From Entoloma clypeatum (taxonomy: Eukaryota > Basidiomycota > Agaricomycetes > Agaricales > Entolomataceae), in NCBI GenBank assembly GCA_963565915.1, contig OY751494.1, positions 1,488,001 through 1,552,000 on the forward strand: 64,000 nt of DNA, in the 5' to 3' direction. Under the pieces are notes generated by a model. It was given only the letters and a program-made list of their open reading frames with translations, was not told where the DNA came from and ran no database searches. Below, piece by piece: positions 49,019 to 59,178 of this stretch (position 1 is the first letter of the stretch; every line of letters begins with the position of its first letter). The translations under genes and the position numbers were made by a program.

Positions 49019-49600
49019 TTGGTCAATCAAAGTTCTGAATAATAGTGTGTTTAGTAAAAGGCACAAGTCATAGAAGATAAAGTTTTAATGAATAGTGGAA
49101 TGGAATTGAAAGACAACTCCCACTGATTCTTGCAGAAAACAGAAGATGGAAAACAAAACAAATATCAAATATCAATGCAGAGTGAGGACAGAAAGCATTA
49201 AAGTTATGAGAGTCAAGATAAATCAGTTAGAACCCACCTGCAAACTAGAATCAATACAGTTCACTTGACAAGAAAGTTTCAATCAATAGTGGAGGGAAGA
49301 AATTGATGATTGTGGATAAAGTAAACCTTGGGACTCTAGCTTCTATATAAATCAGATGCAAGTTGTTTGTATTTGGCTGTATTTGTTGGTGCTCTTTCTT
49401 ACATTGAGGAAACAAAAACATGTTGGTTATCACCAGGTGCTGATCTGTGGACCTGAAGCAATCAAGATTGCTGTTATGCATAGCAAACCATTCTGATGTT
49501 CGGGCAGAGTAGTATAGACTGCATGAGCATTTCCACAAAAAGCTATTGATCTATTTGGACCTATTTTCCTCGTCACTAGATAACAAGTCCAACTAGCCCA
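49019..49600. other. non-coding stretch
   Basis: AT-rich with short direct words. I see no gene or RNA gene. Confidence 0.45.
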
Positions 49601-49765
49601 AAGTAGGCAATGGCATGGGTACTCCTGCGGGTACCAGAACACTGACCCATACCCATACCTGCATGGGTAGCAACCCGATGTGCGGGTAGATCGAGCGTGG
49701 GTATCGGCGGGAAGGCACAGGTGAGGGTTCCCACACGGGTTTGCACAGTAGGCAAAAACATATTA
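49601..49765. repeat. GGGTACC/ACCCATGC-rich palindromic repeat
   Basis: Words such as CATGGGTA, GCGGGTACC, ACCCATACCC and GCATGGGTAG alternate in both orientations, as in a degraded foldback element. No coding frame. Confidence 0.45.
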
Positions 49766-49772
49766 TAAACTA

Positions 49773-49774
<2 letters not shown>

Positions 49775-49807
<33 letters not shown>
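49775..49807 (+). repeat. (AAT)11 microsatellite
   Basis: Eleven uninterrupted AAT units. Confidence 0.95.
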
Positions 49808-49808
<1 letters not shown>

Positions 49809-49869
49809 TGGCATGCTGTTGGGCACATGAGACAGCCATTGGGGATGTGTAAGGGCAACCATCCAATGT

Positions 49870-50305
49870 CCATAGTCCGACACCTCCAACACTTCTCTGA
49901 TGCCTCCGACCCTCTGACTGCGGTGGTACATCTATTATTTATATTACCATATTTTATGTTTCCTTTCTTTTCCATCTCTCTTTCAACACCTCCAACCTCC
50001 GATGACCTCCAACCATACTCCGTATCAGAGTGCATGTCGGAGCGATGATTTATACCACCACATGCACGCTTGCGATTTACATATTTCGTTCCCATTCCTA
50101 CTCCTGATCTTTGTTGTATTTCAACATTCCTCTTCCCATTTCCAATTCTCGTCATCTATATAGCTGCCTAGCTTGCAAGAGAATCCTCAGGACTTTCTCT
50201 TTGGATTTCCCTTGCAAGGTACGCCTCATATTGTACTTTGTAGAGTCTGATTTAACTTTGGATTTCCCTTGCAAGTCATCTGACGTTGGAGTCGCTTCGG
50301 AGCAC
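49870..50305 (+). repeat. degenerate CTCCGA-rich LTR-like fragment
   Basis: Rich in CCTCCAAC, CCTCCGAC and TCTGATG words like the E4-type LTRs. It contains a direct repeat TTGGATTTCCCTTGCAAG (about 50200 and 50257). Ends are undefined, no coding frame. Confidence 0.4.
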
Positions 50306-50311
50306 TTCAGA

Positions 50312-50404
50312 GTAGTGTTTGAGGGTTCGGTTCGGTTCGGTTTTTTGCCCCAAAAACGGGTGGACCAAGACCGGACCAGTCTTTCAATCACTCAGAAATA
50401 TGAT
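50312..50404 (+). repeat. hAT-type MITE fragment
   Basis: TAGTGTTTGAGGGTTCGG followed by GGTTTTTTGCCCCAAAAACG repeats, in opposite orientation, the end seen at 19276. E5 cuts it at 50405. Confidence 0.6.
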
Positions 50405-50735
50405 TGTTATGATCATATTTTCACCTTTTTCACTTTATCTTATCTTATCTCGAGCTTATCTTATCTACATCGTGTCGTACATGAGGACATCTTATCATTA
50501 CAACGCAGCAGGATGCGAAGGATCTGGAGTCGCATAGCATCACACTGCCTCAACGCAGCCTCATGGTATTTACATATATAAGTAGGGTACTTTCACTTGT
50601 ATTTGATAGCTTGTTCTCTTGAGATTCCCGCTGGGTCTCTTGGCAATACAGCCCCTTCCTCATCTTTCCACGTTCCATCTTCTAAGTTCCTAAGTTTGGG
50701 CTCGCGACATCGTTTGACTTAGCGTCGCCTCAACA
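50405..50735 (+). repeat. E5 5' LTR
   Basis: 331 bp, TGTTATGATC...CCTCAACA, alignable to the E2 LTRs and ~33 bp longer, mostly around 50510-50550. CATATATAAG lies at 50573-50582. Confidence 0.9.
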
Positions 50736-50737
50736 GA

Positions 50738-50747
50738 AGAACAAGCT
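50738..50747 (+). other. E5 self-priming primer binding site
   Basis: AGAACAAGCT, two bases after the LTR, is the exact reverse complement of AGCTTGTTCT at 50608-50617, which starts about 30 bases after the TATA sequence. Confidence 0.7.
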
Positions 50748-51244
50748 CTAAAACTCACCCGCCCAAACTCACTTCCCTTTCCTCCATTTCAACCTCGCCG
50801 TTTCGTGCTTTTTTGTCAAAAGTACACATCTATACGTGGACCCTAGCATTAAGGGGGACCTCCTGGACTTCAGGGATAAGAAGAGAATGTTATATCCGTC
50901 TCCGAATCTCCGATCCACTCCGATCGTCCTCCGACTTTCCGGACATTCCGGACATCCGTTACCTCCGCATCTCCGCACGTTGCCATCGTGCATTTCATAT
51001 TCATAACTCCATGCCTTTATGCATTTCATATTCATATTCCCGTTTACTTATGCATCGCCTTTTCCGCATGGTCCGTTGACCGACATCTCCGATGTTCGTT
51101 ACAGTCGCTGGCAACTTACGCCACAACTCCGGACCTACTCCGACCATCTCCGTAAAGTAATCTCATTTAGATATTTAAGCTTGTACCATACCTGTAGTTC
51201 CTGAGTTCGAATATCAACAAAGTTCACTCCTCTACTCCCCGTTC

Positions 51245-51445
51245 ATGCCAGAGATCCTCGCTGTGGTACAATACGCCGACGACATCCTCATCTACTGCTC
51301 TTCCTCCATCGTCACCCTTCGACGAGCTCAGTACTGTGTCCGAGTCACAACTCCGACGTCGTCCGACCATTTCCACGTCAACGTGTCTCTCACCGAGATC
51401 TTTCCGAGGACCTCCGCATCTCCGACCTCTCCTCCGACCTCCTGA
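51245..51445 (+). CDS. small ORF inside the E4 LTR, RT-motif-like
   Basis: 66 codons starting 43 bases after the predicted transcript start. Its start MPEILAVVQYADDILIYCSS resembles the catalytic YxDD block of reverse transcriptases. An identical frame is in the 3' LTR (59536-59736). It would be the first ATG on the gag-pol mRNA, so it may act as an upstream ORF. Capture from another retroelement or chance are both possible; no other RT block is present. Confidence 0.35.
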   Translation: MPEILAVVQYADDILIYCSSSIVTLRRAQYCVRVTTPTSSDHFHVNVSLTEIFPRTSASPTSPPTS

Positions 51446-51486
51446 AATTGGGACACCTTATCCAACAAACGGCGGCGCAACACATA

Positions 51487-53092
51487 CAGTAGCTCAAAAA
51501 ACTGTCCCAATGTTTGGCTGTTTTGTACTGTATTGCTAATAACACAACAGGCACTTGTGATAATTTTCTGCAAAAAAGATATGTTATTCTGTATCATCTT
51601 AGCTTGCTTTTGAGCCCTGGGTCATGTGGTTTGAACAAATATTGATGGAATAATAAATAAAACAAAATAATCAATCATTGGGACAGTTTTTTGACCCTTG
51701 GTCATTTTGGCAATATCCCTGCTATAGCAAGCCAAATCACAGTGAGTTTGAGTGTGGGAGTAATAAACAAAATCATGTGACCTTGTTTACATCAGTTTGA
51801 CATGTTGAAATTATTTCAACCCTTCTCTTCCTCTTCCACCATCATATGAGGCCCACATCTTCTACCAAGCACTCCTCTGTGGTTTCCCTTCTTCAAGAAG
51901 GTTATGCTTTGCGTCAAATTGAGGAAAAAACTGGTGTGGGCAAGTCTACCATTGGTAGAATCAAGAAGGAGGTTGATGGGGACAAGGAAAACAGCAGAGG
52001 GGGCCGTCCTTCCAAGCTTACTCCTTGTGACAAGCAATCAATTATTCGACAAATCACTACAGGAAAGCTTGATAATGCTGTTCAAGCTACCCACTACATC
52101 AACAACATCCTCCCCAATCCTGTCACACCTCAAACAGTCAGAAATGCACTCAAATCTGATGACTTTCGCTCTGTTGTCAAGCAGAAACGTCCTCTGCTTA
52201 AAAAGGCCCATCGACTGGAGCGTCTCAGATTTGCCAGGTACCATGAAAATTGGACAGTTGAGGATTGGAAGAGGGTCTTGTGGTCAGATGAGACAAAAAT
52301 TAACAGGATTGGATCAGATGGGAGGGTGTATACTTGGAAAAAAAGGGGGGAACCACTTTCTGACAGAACCACTACTCCTACAGTCAAGCATGGAGGGGGG
52401 AATAACCTTATGGTATGGGGGTGCATGGGCTGGAATGGGGTGGGGGTGCTTACAGAGATTCAGGGGATTATGAATGCAGACCAATACTGCCAAATTTTGG
52501 ATGAAGGAGTGGTGGAAAGCTTTGAAAAGTTGGAGATGGCAGAGGGGGAAAGGATATTTCAGCAGGACAATGACCCCAAACATGCCTCCAACAAGGCAAC
52601 AAAGTGGTTTGAGGACAACAACATTCAAGTTCTGGTCTGGCCTGCCCAATCCCCTGATCTCAATGCCATTGAACACCTCTGGGTAGAGCTGAAGAAGAAT
52701 TTGAGGAAATATCCAAGTCCACCAAAAGGGGTACATGAGTTGTGGGAGAGGGTTGCAGAAGAGTGGAACAAAATTACACCAGAAGCATGCCAAAGACTTA
52801 TAGAAAGCATGCCTAGAAGGATACAAGCAGTTATCAAGGCAAAAGGGGGTCATACCAAGTACTAATTGTGTAAATAACCAAGGGTCAAAAAACTGTCCCA
52901 ATGATTGATTATTTTATTTTATTTATTATTCCATCAATATTTGTTCAAACCACATGACCCAGGGCTCAAAAGCAAGCTAAGATGATACAGAATAACATAT
53001 CTTTTTTGCAGAAAATTATTACAAGTGCCTGTTGTGTTATTAGCAATACAGTACAAAACAGCCAAACATTGGGACAGTTTTTTGAGCTACTG
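51487..53092 (+). mobile_element. Tc1/mariner transposon, apparently intact
   Basis: 1606 bp flanked by the TA duplication (51485-51486, 53093-53094). Terminal inverted repeats are 216 bp (51487-51702 and 52877-53092) with two mismatches. Each arm carries the motif TCAAAAAACTGTCCCAATG near the tip and its reverse complement at the inner end. The transposase frame is intact. It sits inside the E4 5' LTR, so it is the most recent insertion here. Confidence 0.97.
51846..52865 (+). CDS. Tc1-family transposase
   Basis: 339 aa, single exon, ATG 51846. The N-terminal half has two helix-turn-helix domains (SSVVSLLQEGYALRQIEEKTGVG and the later TPQTVRNALKSDDF) with a GRPSKL linker like the GRPR AT-hook region. 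The catalytic part has Asp in LWSDETKIN, Asp in FQQDNDPKH and Glu in SPDLNAIEHLW; 34 residues separate the second Asp and the Glu, so DD34E, the Tc1 signature. It binds the inverted repeats and performs cut-and-paste transposition into TA. No stop or frameshift. Confidence 0.96.
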   Translation: MRPTSSTKHSSVVSLLQEGYALRQIEEKTGVGKSTIGRIKKEVDGDKENSRGGRPSKLTPCDKQSIIRQITTGKLDNAVQATHYINNILPNPVTPQTVRNALKSDDFRSVVKQKRPLLKKAHRLERLRFARYHENWTVEDWKRVLWSDETKINRIGSDGRVYTWKKRGEPLSDRTTTPTVKHGGGNNLMVWGCMGWNGVGVLTEIQGIMNADQYCQILDEGVVESFEKLEMAEGERIFQQDNDPKHASNKATKWFEDNNIQVLVWPAQSPDLNAIEHLWVELKKNLRKYPSPPKGVHELWERVAEEWNKITPEACQRLIESMPRRIQAVIKAKGGHTKY

Positions 53093-53219
53093 TACGTTGA
53101 AGCCACGTCCCTCCCCTTCGTCGTTCCTCCGCATTCCCGGAGTTCCGCTCCGGCCTCAGTCCTTCGTCCGACCTCCGACGGACTCCGACGAAGCTCCGAC
53201 TTTTCACCTACTTAACAGT

Positions 53220-53232
53220 ATATTCGAACTCA
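53220..53232 (+). other. E4 self-priming primer binding site
   Basis: ATATTCGAACTCA, two bases after the 5' LTR, is the exact reverse complement of TGAGTTCGAATAT at 51202-51214, about 30 bases after the TATA-like site. Confidence 0.75.
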
Positions 53233-53257
53233 AACCGTTTTTGGATTCCTGCTAGTC

Positions 53258-54415
53258 ATGGCACTCCGAAACACCAAGACAGCAAAAGCCGCAGAAGCTG
53301 GCACTTCTAGGCAACAGGTTCTACAAAATGTCGAACAACGTTTAACAGAACTATCCCCAGTAACTCCCACTACTCCGACACCTCCGGGTTTTCAGCCCAT
53401 CACACCTCCGCATAATATTCCGATCCCCACTTCCCCCATAGAATCCGCACCCCCGTCTCCTCAGAATATTTTCGGCCCACAAGCCCTTGCGGATGCTTTC
53501 CTCTTAATGACCAATGAACTCAAACGCAGCAAAGGTCACAAGCATCATAAAAAGGCTAAGGATCCGGACACCTTCGACGGTTCCGATCCCCGGAAACTGA
53601 ACCAGTTCATCCTCCAATGCACATTGTTCTTCCGCGACAACTCCGAGTATGACGATGACTCTGCCAAAATCACTCTCGCCATCTCTTTCCTCCGAGGCAC
53701 AGCTCTCGATTATTTCGAGCATTTCATCATCGAACCGGACCCGGATAACCCCCCGGATTGGTACGAAGATTGGTCCGCATTCCTCCGCACACTCCGCACG
53801 GAATTCGGGGTCATTGACCCCGTTGCGGATGCTGCCGACTCTCTGGACAATCTCAAAATGCGCGAAAATCAACATATTCTCAAGTATAATATCGAGTTCA
53901 CACGCCTTGCTGCCAAAACGCACTGGGACAGCTCCGCCCTGCATCACCGGTACTACTCCGGGTTGGCGGAGCGGATTAAAGATGTCCTTGGGACTCAAGC
54001 AAAGCCAAGCACGTTACCAGCACTTAGGGAGCTAGCACAGACTATTGATGCTCGCCACTGGGAACGTCATCGCGAGAAGTCCCGCTCCGACAAGTCCGCA
54101 TCCAAATCCGACAAATCCGAAGCTAAAACCCCCTCCGCAAACTCTGATAAAAACTCCAAAACCAAACCACAGACACAGAACCAGGGCAAACAGACGAAGC
54201 CTTCCTCCGCTCCCAAGTCCGACATCTCCGACAAACTCGGAAAAGACGGAAAGCTAACTCCGGAGGAACGCAAACGCCGTTTTGACAACAACCTCTGTAT
54301 GTTTTGTGGCAAAGCTGGACACGTCGCGAAAGATTGCCTGAAGTCTTCGTCCTCCGCCTCTAAGGCTAAGGCGCGCGCTGCCCAAGCCAAGACCACGGAC
54401 GAAACAAAAAATTAG
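53258..54415 (+). CDS. E4 Gag
   Basis: 385 aa from ATG 53258 ([17 protein letters not shown]). A Pro/Thr-rich N-terminus precedes the retrotransposon gag core ([66 protein letters not shown]). A Lys/Ser-rich linker leads to one CCHC knuckle ([14 protein letters not shown]). It assembles the particle and packages RNA. The stop TAG immediately follows a slippery heptamer. Confidence 0.95.
   Translation: MALRNTKTAKAAEAGTSRQQVLQNVEQRLTELSPVTPTTPTPPGFQPITPPHNIPIPTSPIESAPPSPQNIFGPQALADAFLLMTNELKRSKGHKHHKKAKDPDTFDGSDPRKLNQFILQCTLFFRDNSEYDDDSAKITLAISFLRGTALDYFEHFIIEPDPDNPPDWYEDWSAFLRTLRTEFGVIDPVADAADSLDNLKMRENQHILKYNIEFTRLAAKTHWDSSALHHRYYSGLAERIKDVLGTQAKPSTLPALRELAQTIDARHWERHREKSRSDKSASKSDKSEAKTPSANSDKNSKTKPQTQNQGKQTKPSSAPKSDISDKLGKDGKLTPEERKRRFDNNLCMFCGKAGHVAKDCLKSSSSASKAKARAAQAKTTDETKN
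54406..54412 (+). other. candidate -1 frameshift site, E4 gag-pol
   Basis: In the gag frame the sequence is A AAA AAT followed at once by TAG. The -1 frame is open from TTA at 54412 into the protease. This heptamer pattern and its position at the gag stop are classical for programmed -1 frameshifting. Confidence 0.7.
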
Positions 54416-57400
54416 CGGGCAGTCCACAGGACTCTGTACGGCCTGAGGACTGCGTTGAACCCATCCGTACTACCGCTCTACTCAACGCTTCCGCTCTTTC
54501 CGATCCCAATTCCCTCCGTGTCCGACTTACATCTCCGCTTATCTCCGATTCTTCTCCGATAGCCGCCCTTGTGGACTCCGGCTCTACTCATTGTTTTATT
54601 GACTCCCGTTATGCTTCATCCTATAAACTCCCTTTCACCTCCATACCTCCGATCGAACTTAAATTATTTGACGGAACGTCCAACTCCGTCATTACTCAGG
54701 CGGTTGATCTCCCTGTATACTTTTCCTCCGGTGAATATATGGCCATTACAGCCTACGTGACTCCGCTCGATTCCTCCTGTTCTATGGTTCTTGGATACAA
54801 CTGGCTCACCCGCTACAATCCTATGATTGACTGGGTATTGGGCAGTATTACTTTCCGTCCACAGCTCTTGAAGGAGTCTCCGACCTTGACGTCTTCTGCC
54901 AGGTCAGCTCCGCTACCTCCGCAGACCTCTCCCGATACTCCGACCTCCGACTCCGGCACACCCGCTGCTACTCCGGACGTTGTTCCGAATATTGCATTGA
55001 TAAATGCAGCCGCATTTGTGCGCGCCTGCAAACTTCCGGGTGCCCAATCCTTCTGAATTCACCTCTCCGACCACACGATCTCCGCCCAATCCGTTTCTAT
55101 GTCCGAGGAACCTCCGGACCTCTCCCATATCCCAGAGGAATATCACGATTTTGCCGATGTTTTTAGCAAGACAAAAGCAGACACCCTCGCTCCGCATCGT
55201 CCGTATGACCTCCGCATCGAGTTAGAAGACGGATCGACTCCCCCTATTGGCCCTATGTACTCCATTTCACAATCCGAACTATCTGCCCTGCGAAACTTCA
55301 TAGACGAACATTTGGCCATTGGCTTCATTCGCCCCTCTCGTTCTCCGCATGGCGCTCCGGTCCTCTTTGTCCGAAAGAAGGACGGTTCCCTCCGCCTGTG
55401 CGTCGACTATCGGGGCCTGAACAAAGTTACCAAGAAGGATCGATACCCTCTTCCGCTCATCTCCGACCTCCTTTCCACTGCCGGAAAAGCGCGTGTTTAT
55501 ACCACTCTCGATCTCCGGCATGCATATCATCTTGTCCGCATTGCCGACGGAGATGAATGGAAAACCGCTTTCCGCACTCGTTACGGATCGTTTGAATGGC
55601 TTGTTATGCCTTTTGGACTATCCAACGCCCCTGCTGCTTTTCAGCGATTTGTGAATGACATCTTCAGTGACCTCCTCGATGTTACAGTGGTGGTCTACCT
55701 CGACGACATTCTCATTTACTCCGACGACCCCGCCAAGCACCCCGACGATGTCAAGGAAGTTCTCCGACGTCTCCGCAAGAACGGACTTTACGTCCGCTCC
55801 GACAAGTGCGAATTTTCTGTCGACACAGTCGAATATCTTGGTTTCATCCTTTCTCCCTCCGGTCTCCGCATGTCCGAAACCAAGGTGAAGACCATTCAAG
55901 AGTGGCCTGAACCTCGGAAAGTGAAGGACGTACAGTCTTTCCTAGGATTCGCAAATTTCTATCGACGTTTCATCCACGGTTATTCGGACATCGTTGTTCC
56001 GCTCACCCGACTCACCCGGAAGGGTACTCCGTTCCGTTTCTCCGACTCCGCACGGAGTGCGTTCAACGAGTTGAAGCTCGCGTTTACCAAAGCACCGGTC
56101 CTCACTCATTGGATTCCTGATCGACCTATTATCATCGAGACGGACGCCTCCGACTACGCACTTGGTGCTATTTTGTCCATCCGGACCTCCGACGAGGAGA
56201 TACACCCAGTAGCGTTCCACTCCCGCACCTTCACCGCCCCGGAACTCAACTACGACACGCACGACAAGGAGTTACTTGCTATCCATGAAGCATTCAAGGT
56301 ATGGCGACATTACCTTGAAGGCTCCGCTGCTCCGATCGACGTTGTCACGGACCACAAGAACCTGGAGTATTTCGCCACTACAAAGGTTCTCACCCGCCGA
56401 CAGGCCCGGTGGTCCGAGTTCCTCTCTCAGTTCAATCTCTTGATTCGCTTCCGCCCCGGACGTCTCGGTACCAAGCCGGACTCTTTGACTAGACGATGGG
56501 ACGTCTATCCCAAAGAGGGGAATAGCGACTATGCATTGGTAAACCCAAGCAACTTCCGACCAGTCTTTTCCCAAGAACAGCTGTCCGCATCTCTCCGAGC
56601 TACGGAGTTGTTCACCCCTGTTCTCCGCGCCACAGTCATAATGGACATTGAACAGTTGCACTCCGACATCCTCCGTTCACTCCCATCTGACCCAATCTAT
56701 GCCGACCATCTCAAGGAGCCCAAACCGCACTGGTCCGTAGACTCCGACGGTTTCCTCTGTCATAGTGGTCGCATTTATGTCCCCGACTCCGATAACCTCC
56801 GGCTCCGCACCCTCCGCAACAAGCACGACCATATTCTCTCCGGACACCCCGGACAGAACAAGACAGTTAGTCTCATTCAACGAGATTATACTTGGCCTGG
56901 TGTTCGAGACTTTGTCAAAAAGTACTGCAAATCCTGCACCACTTGCATGCGCTCTAAACCCCAACGCCACAAGCCCTATGGTATGCTGAAGCAACTCCCA
57001 GTTCCGAACCTTCCGTGGAACTCCATATCCATGGACTTCATCGAGACACTTCCGACCTCCGGCGGTTTTGACGCAATCCTTGTTATTGTTGACCGAATGA
57101 CAAAACAAAGCATTTTTGTTCCGACTACGATCCACTGCACCTCCGAAGATCTAGCCACCTTGTTCATCCTGCATGTGTTCTCCAAGCACGGAGTACCGGA
57201 GCATGTCACCTCCGACCGAGGCCCGGAGTTCGTCTCCCGTTTTTTCCGCTCCCTCGGAAAAGCCCTCAACATGACTCTGCACTTCACCTCTGGCTACCAT
57301 CCTGAAGGCGACGGTCAAACCGAACGTACCAACCAGACCTTGGAACAGTACCTCCGCATTTTCTGTAACTATCAACAGGACAACTGGTCCGAACTACTTC

Positions 57401-58110
57401 CGCTTGCGGAGTTCGCGTACAACAATGCTCCGAGTGCTACGACCGGGATCTCGCCCTTCTTTGCCAATAAAGGTTATCATCCGAACCTCTCCGTCCATCC
57501 GGAGCGCGACCTCGCATCCGCCCGTGCCCGACAATTCGTCGTAGACCTGGACGAGCTTCACCAAGAACTCAAATCTACAATCCTAGAAGCTCAACGACGT
57601 TATCAAGGCCCCGCCGATCTCCGGCGTGCTCCGCCCCCTCCGCTCGAAGTAGGACAGCAAGCTTTTGTGAAGGCTAAGTTTTTCCGCACTACACGACCCT
57701 CCAAAAAGCTGTCTGAAAAGTACCTTGGCCCCTTTGACATCCTTGCCAGGAATGGTACACACTCTTACACCCTCCGACTTCCGGACACCATACGCGGTGT
57801 TCACCCCGTTTTCCACATCTCCATGCTGGAGCCATCTGTTCCGAATGACATTCCGAACCGGACAGTAACTCCGCCTCCTCCGATCGACGTTGAAGGAGAA
57901 GTGGAATACGAAATCGCCGAAATCCTTGACACCAAACTGGATCGTCGGCGTTCTTGCAAACTGCTCTACCTAGTCCGTTGGCTAGGCTATGAAGGAACCG
58001 ATGAGGAACAGTCCTGGCTACCCGCCACGGAACTCGAACACGCGACGGACTTAGTCGCGGACTTCCACTCCGCGTATCCGGAGAAACCGGGCCCCTTATC
58101 ACGCCTATAG
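54412..58110 (+). CDS. E4 Pol (PR-RT-RNaseH-IN-chromodomain), one in-frame TGA
   Basis: About 1230 codons in the -1 frame. Protease [15 protein letters not shown] with [36 protein letters not shown] and YLDD in [14 protein letters not shown]; RNase [16 protein letters not shown]; integrase HHCC ([10 protein letters not shown]...CTTCMRSK), catalytic Asp in SMDFIETLP and SDRGPEFVS and Glu in NQTLEQYL; chromodomain [11 protein letters not shown]...[11 protein letters not shown] with a WLPATEL end. One TGA at 55054-55056 separates protease from RT; the next ATG is 55099. The chromodomain probably steers insertion to heterochromatin. Confidence 0.93.
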
Positions 58111-58175
58111 AACCGCAAGACATTGATATTGCAAAATAAAAAAAAATAATAACAAAAAATTAGAGGGGGGAGGGG

Positions 58176-59097
58176 CTACTGGGTTTTGGCCTTCTTGGCC
58201 GGCGGACCGTCGTCCTCCGACTCATCCTCCGTTTCTCCCTCCGCCTCCTGTTTCTCCGCTTGCAGCTCCGCAAGCTCCCCGTCCGCCAACCCCTCATCCT
58301 CCCCCTCGTCTTTTTCCTCGTCCTCTTCCTCTCCTTCTTCCTCTTCCCCGTCATCCTCCGACTCCGGAGCCGCCGCCTCCAGCAAGAAGTTCCGGTAGGC
58401 GAGGTGGTTGTTTAAAATTTGCAGCTGCCGGAGCAGCGCCCAACCGACCCTCGCCGACCGCTCCTCTCTCTCCTCCAGAGCCTCCCGGAGCTCCCGGAGC
58501 TCCTCCGCGACCCCTGCGCCGCAGCAGTTCTTTGCCCCGCTCGGGCCCGCGACCTCCGCGACGGCCTCCTCCGTCTTCCCCCGTTTCCGCTTCGCCCTCG
58601 TCTCGCCGGTTTTCAGGCAAACCCGTTTGCCGTCTTTACACCGCTGGCATGCGGTGCCTTTCCCCTGCCTAAGGAGACTGTCAGTAAGAAAAAGAAGATG
58701 AAAAAAAAAAAAAAAAAAAAGCGGGTACTCACAATGGCCACTTGCACTCCACCTTCGCCTGTGCACAGGCCTGACACGCCTCCCCCCGGACCTCCGATTC
58801 CTCCGCTCCGCTCTCCGCCCTCTGTTTCCCCGCCTTCTTCGCCCTCTTCCTCTCCGCCTCCGCCTCCGCCTTCGCCTCCGCCTCTGCCTTCTTCTTCGCC
58901 TCTGCCTCCCTCGCCCTCCTCTCGGCCTCCGCCTTCTTCCTTGCCTCCGCCTCCTCCTTTTCCTTGCGTATCTGCGCCAGACGACGCAGGAGCTCCTCTT
59001 CGGAGTCGTCTAGGTTGGCGCTGGATCGGGGGGGCTGTGTGCTCGAGCCTTGGGGCATGTTGGTGGTAACTGGAAGAAACCCTTGAAAGCCGCTCAT
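58176..59097 (-). CDS. E4 antisense spliced Zn2Cys6 coiled-coil protein
   Basis: Minus-strand exons 59097-58733 and 58668-58176 with a 64-bp intron (GTGAGT...CCTTAG; an acceptor 9 bases earlier also keeps frame), giving 285 aa. Residues ~30-95 form a Glu/Ala/Lys/Arg coiled coil. Cysteines at 108, 111, 118, 129, 132, 139 give C-X2-C-X6-C-X10-C-X2-C-X6-C, exactly the fungal Zn2Cys6 spacing, but only after splicing. A helical segment with a leucine-rich REALEEREERSARVGWALL follows, then a very acidic stretch and a basic end PPAKKAKTQ. The layout is that of a transcription factor. It converges on pol, 65 bp from its stop, and starts 81 bp from the 3' LTR, so its promoter is probably in the LTR. 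Confidence 0.78.
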
Positions 59098-59165
59098 CTC
59101 CGTTAAATAACCGAGACCACATGACCTTGTTTATTTTCTCGCGGTCTTCCATGGGTGTCAGACCT

Positions 59166-59178
59166 AAGAGGGGAATAC
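59166..59178 (+). other. E4 polypurine tract
   Basis: AAGAGGGGAATAC, directly before the 3' LTR. Confidence 0.8.

Larger units (their letters stand above)
50888..53217 (+). repeat. E4 5' LTR, split by a Tc1 transposon
   Basis: Starts TGTTATATCC and ends ACTTAACA. After removing 51487-53092 and one TA it is 722 bp, as long as the 3' LTR. The U3 part to about 51170 has 18 CCG triplets. ATATTTAAG at 51171-51179 is a TATA-like site. Confidence 0.95.

Noticed and set aside
58186..59069. Plus-strand Ser/Pro-rich frames opposite the antisense Zn2Cys6 gene
   Set aside because: Low-complexity mirror of a Glu/Ala/Lys-rich coding strand, with no motif or proper start context.
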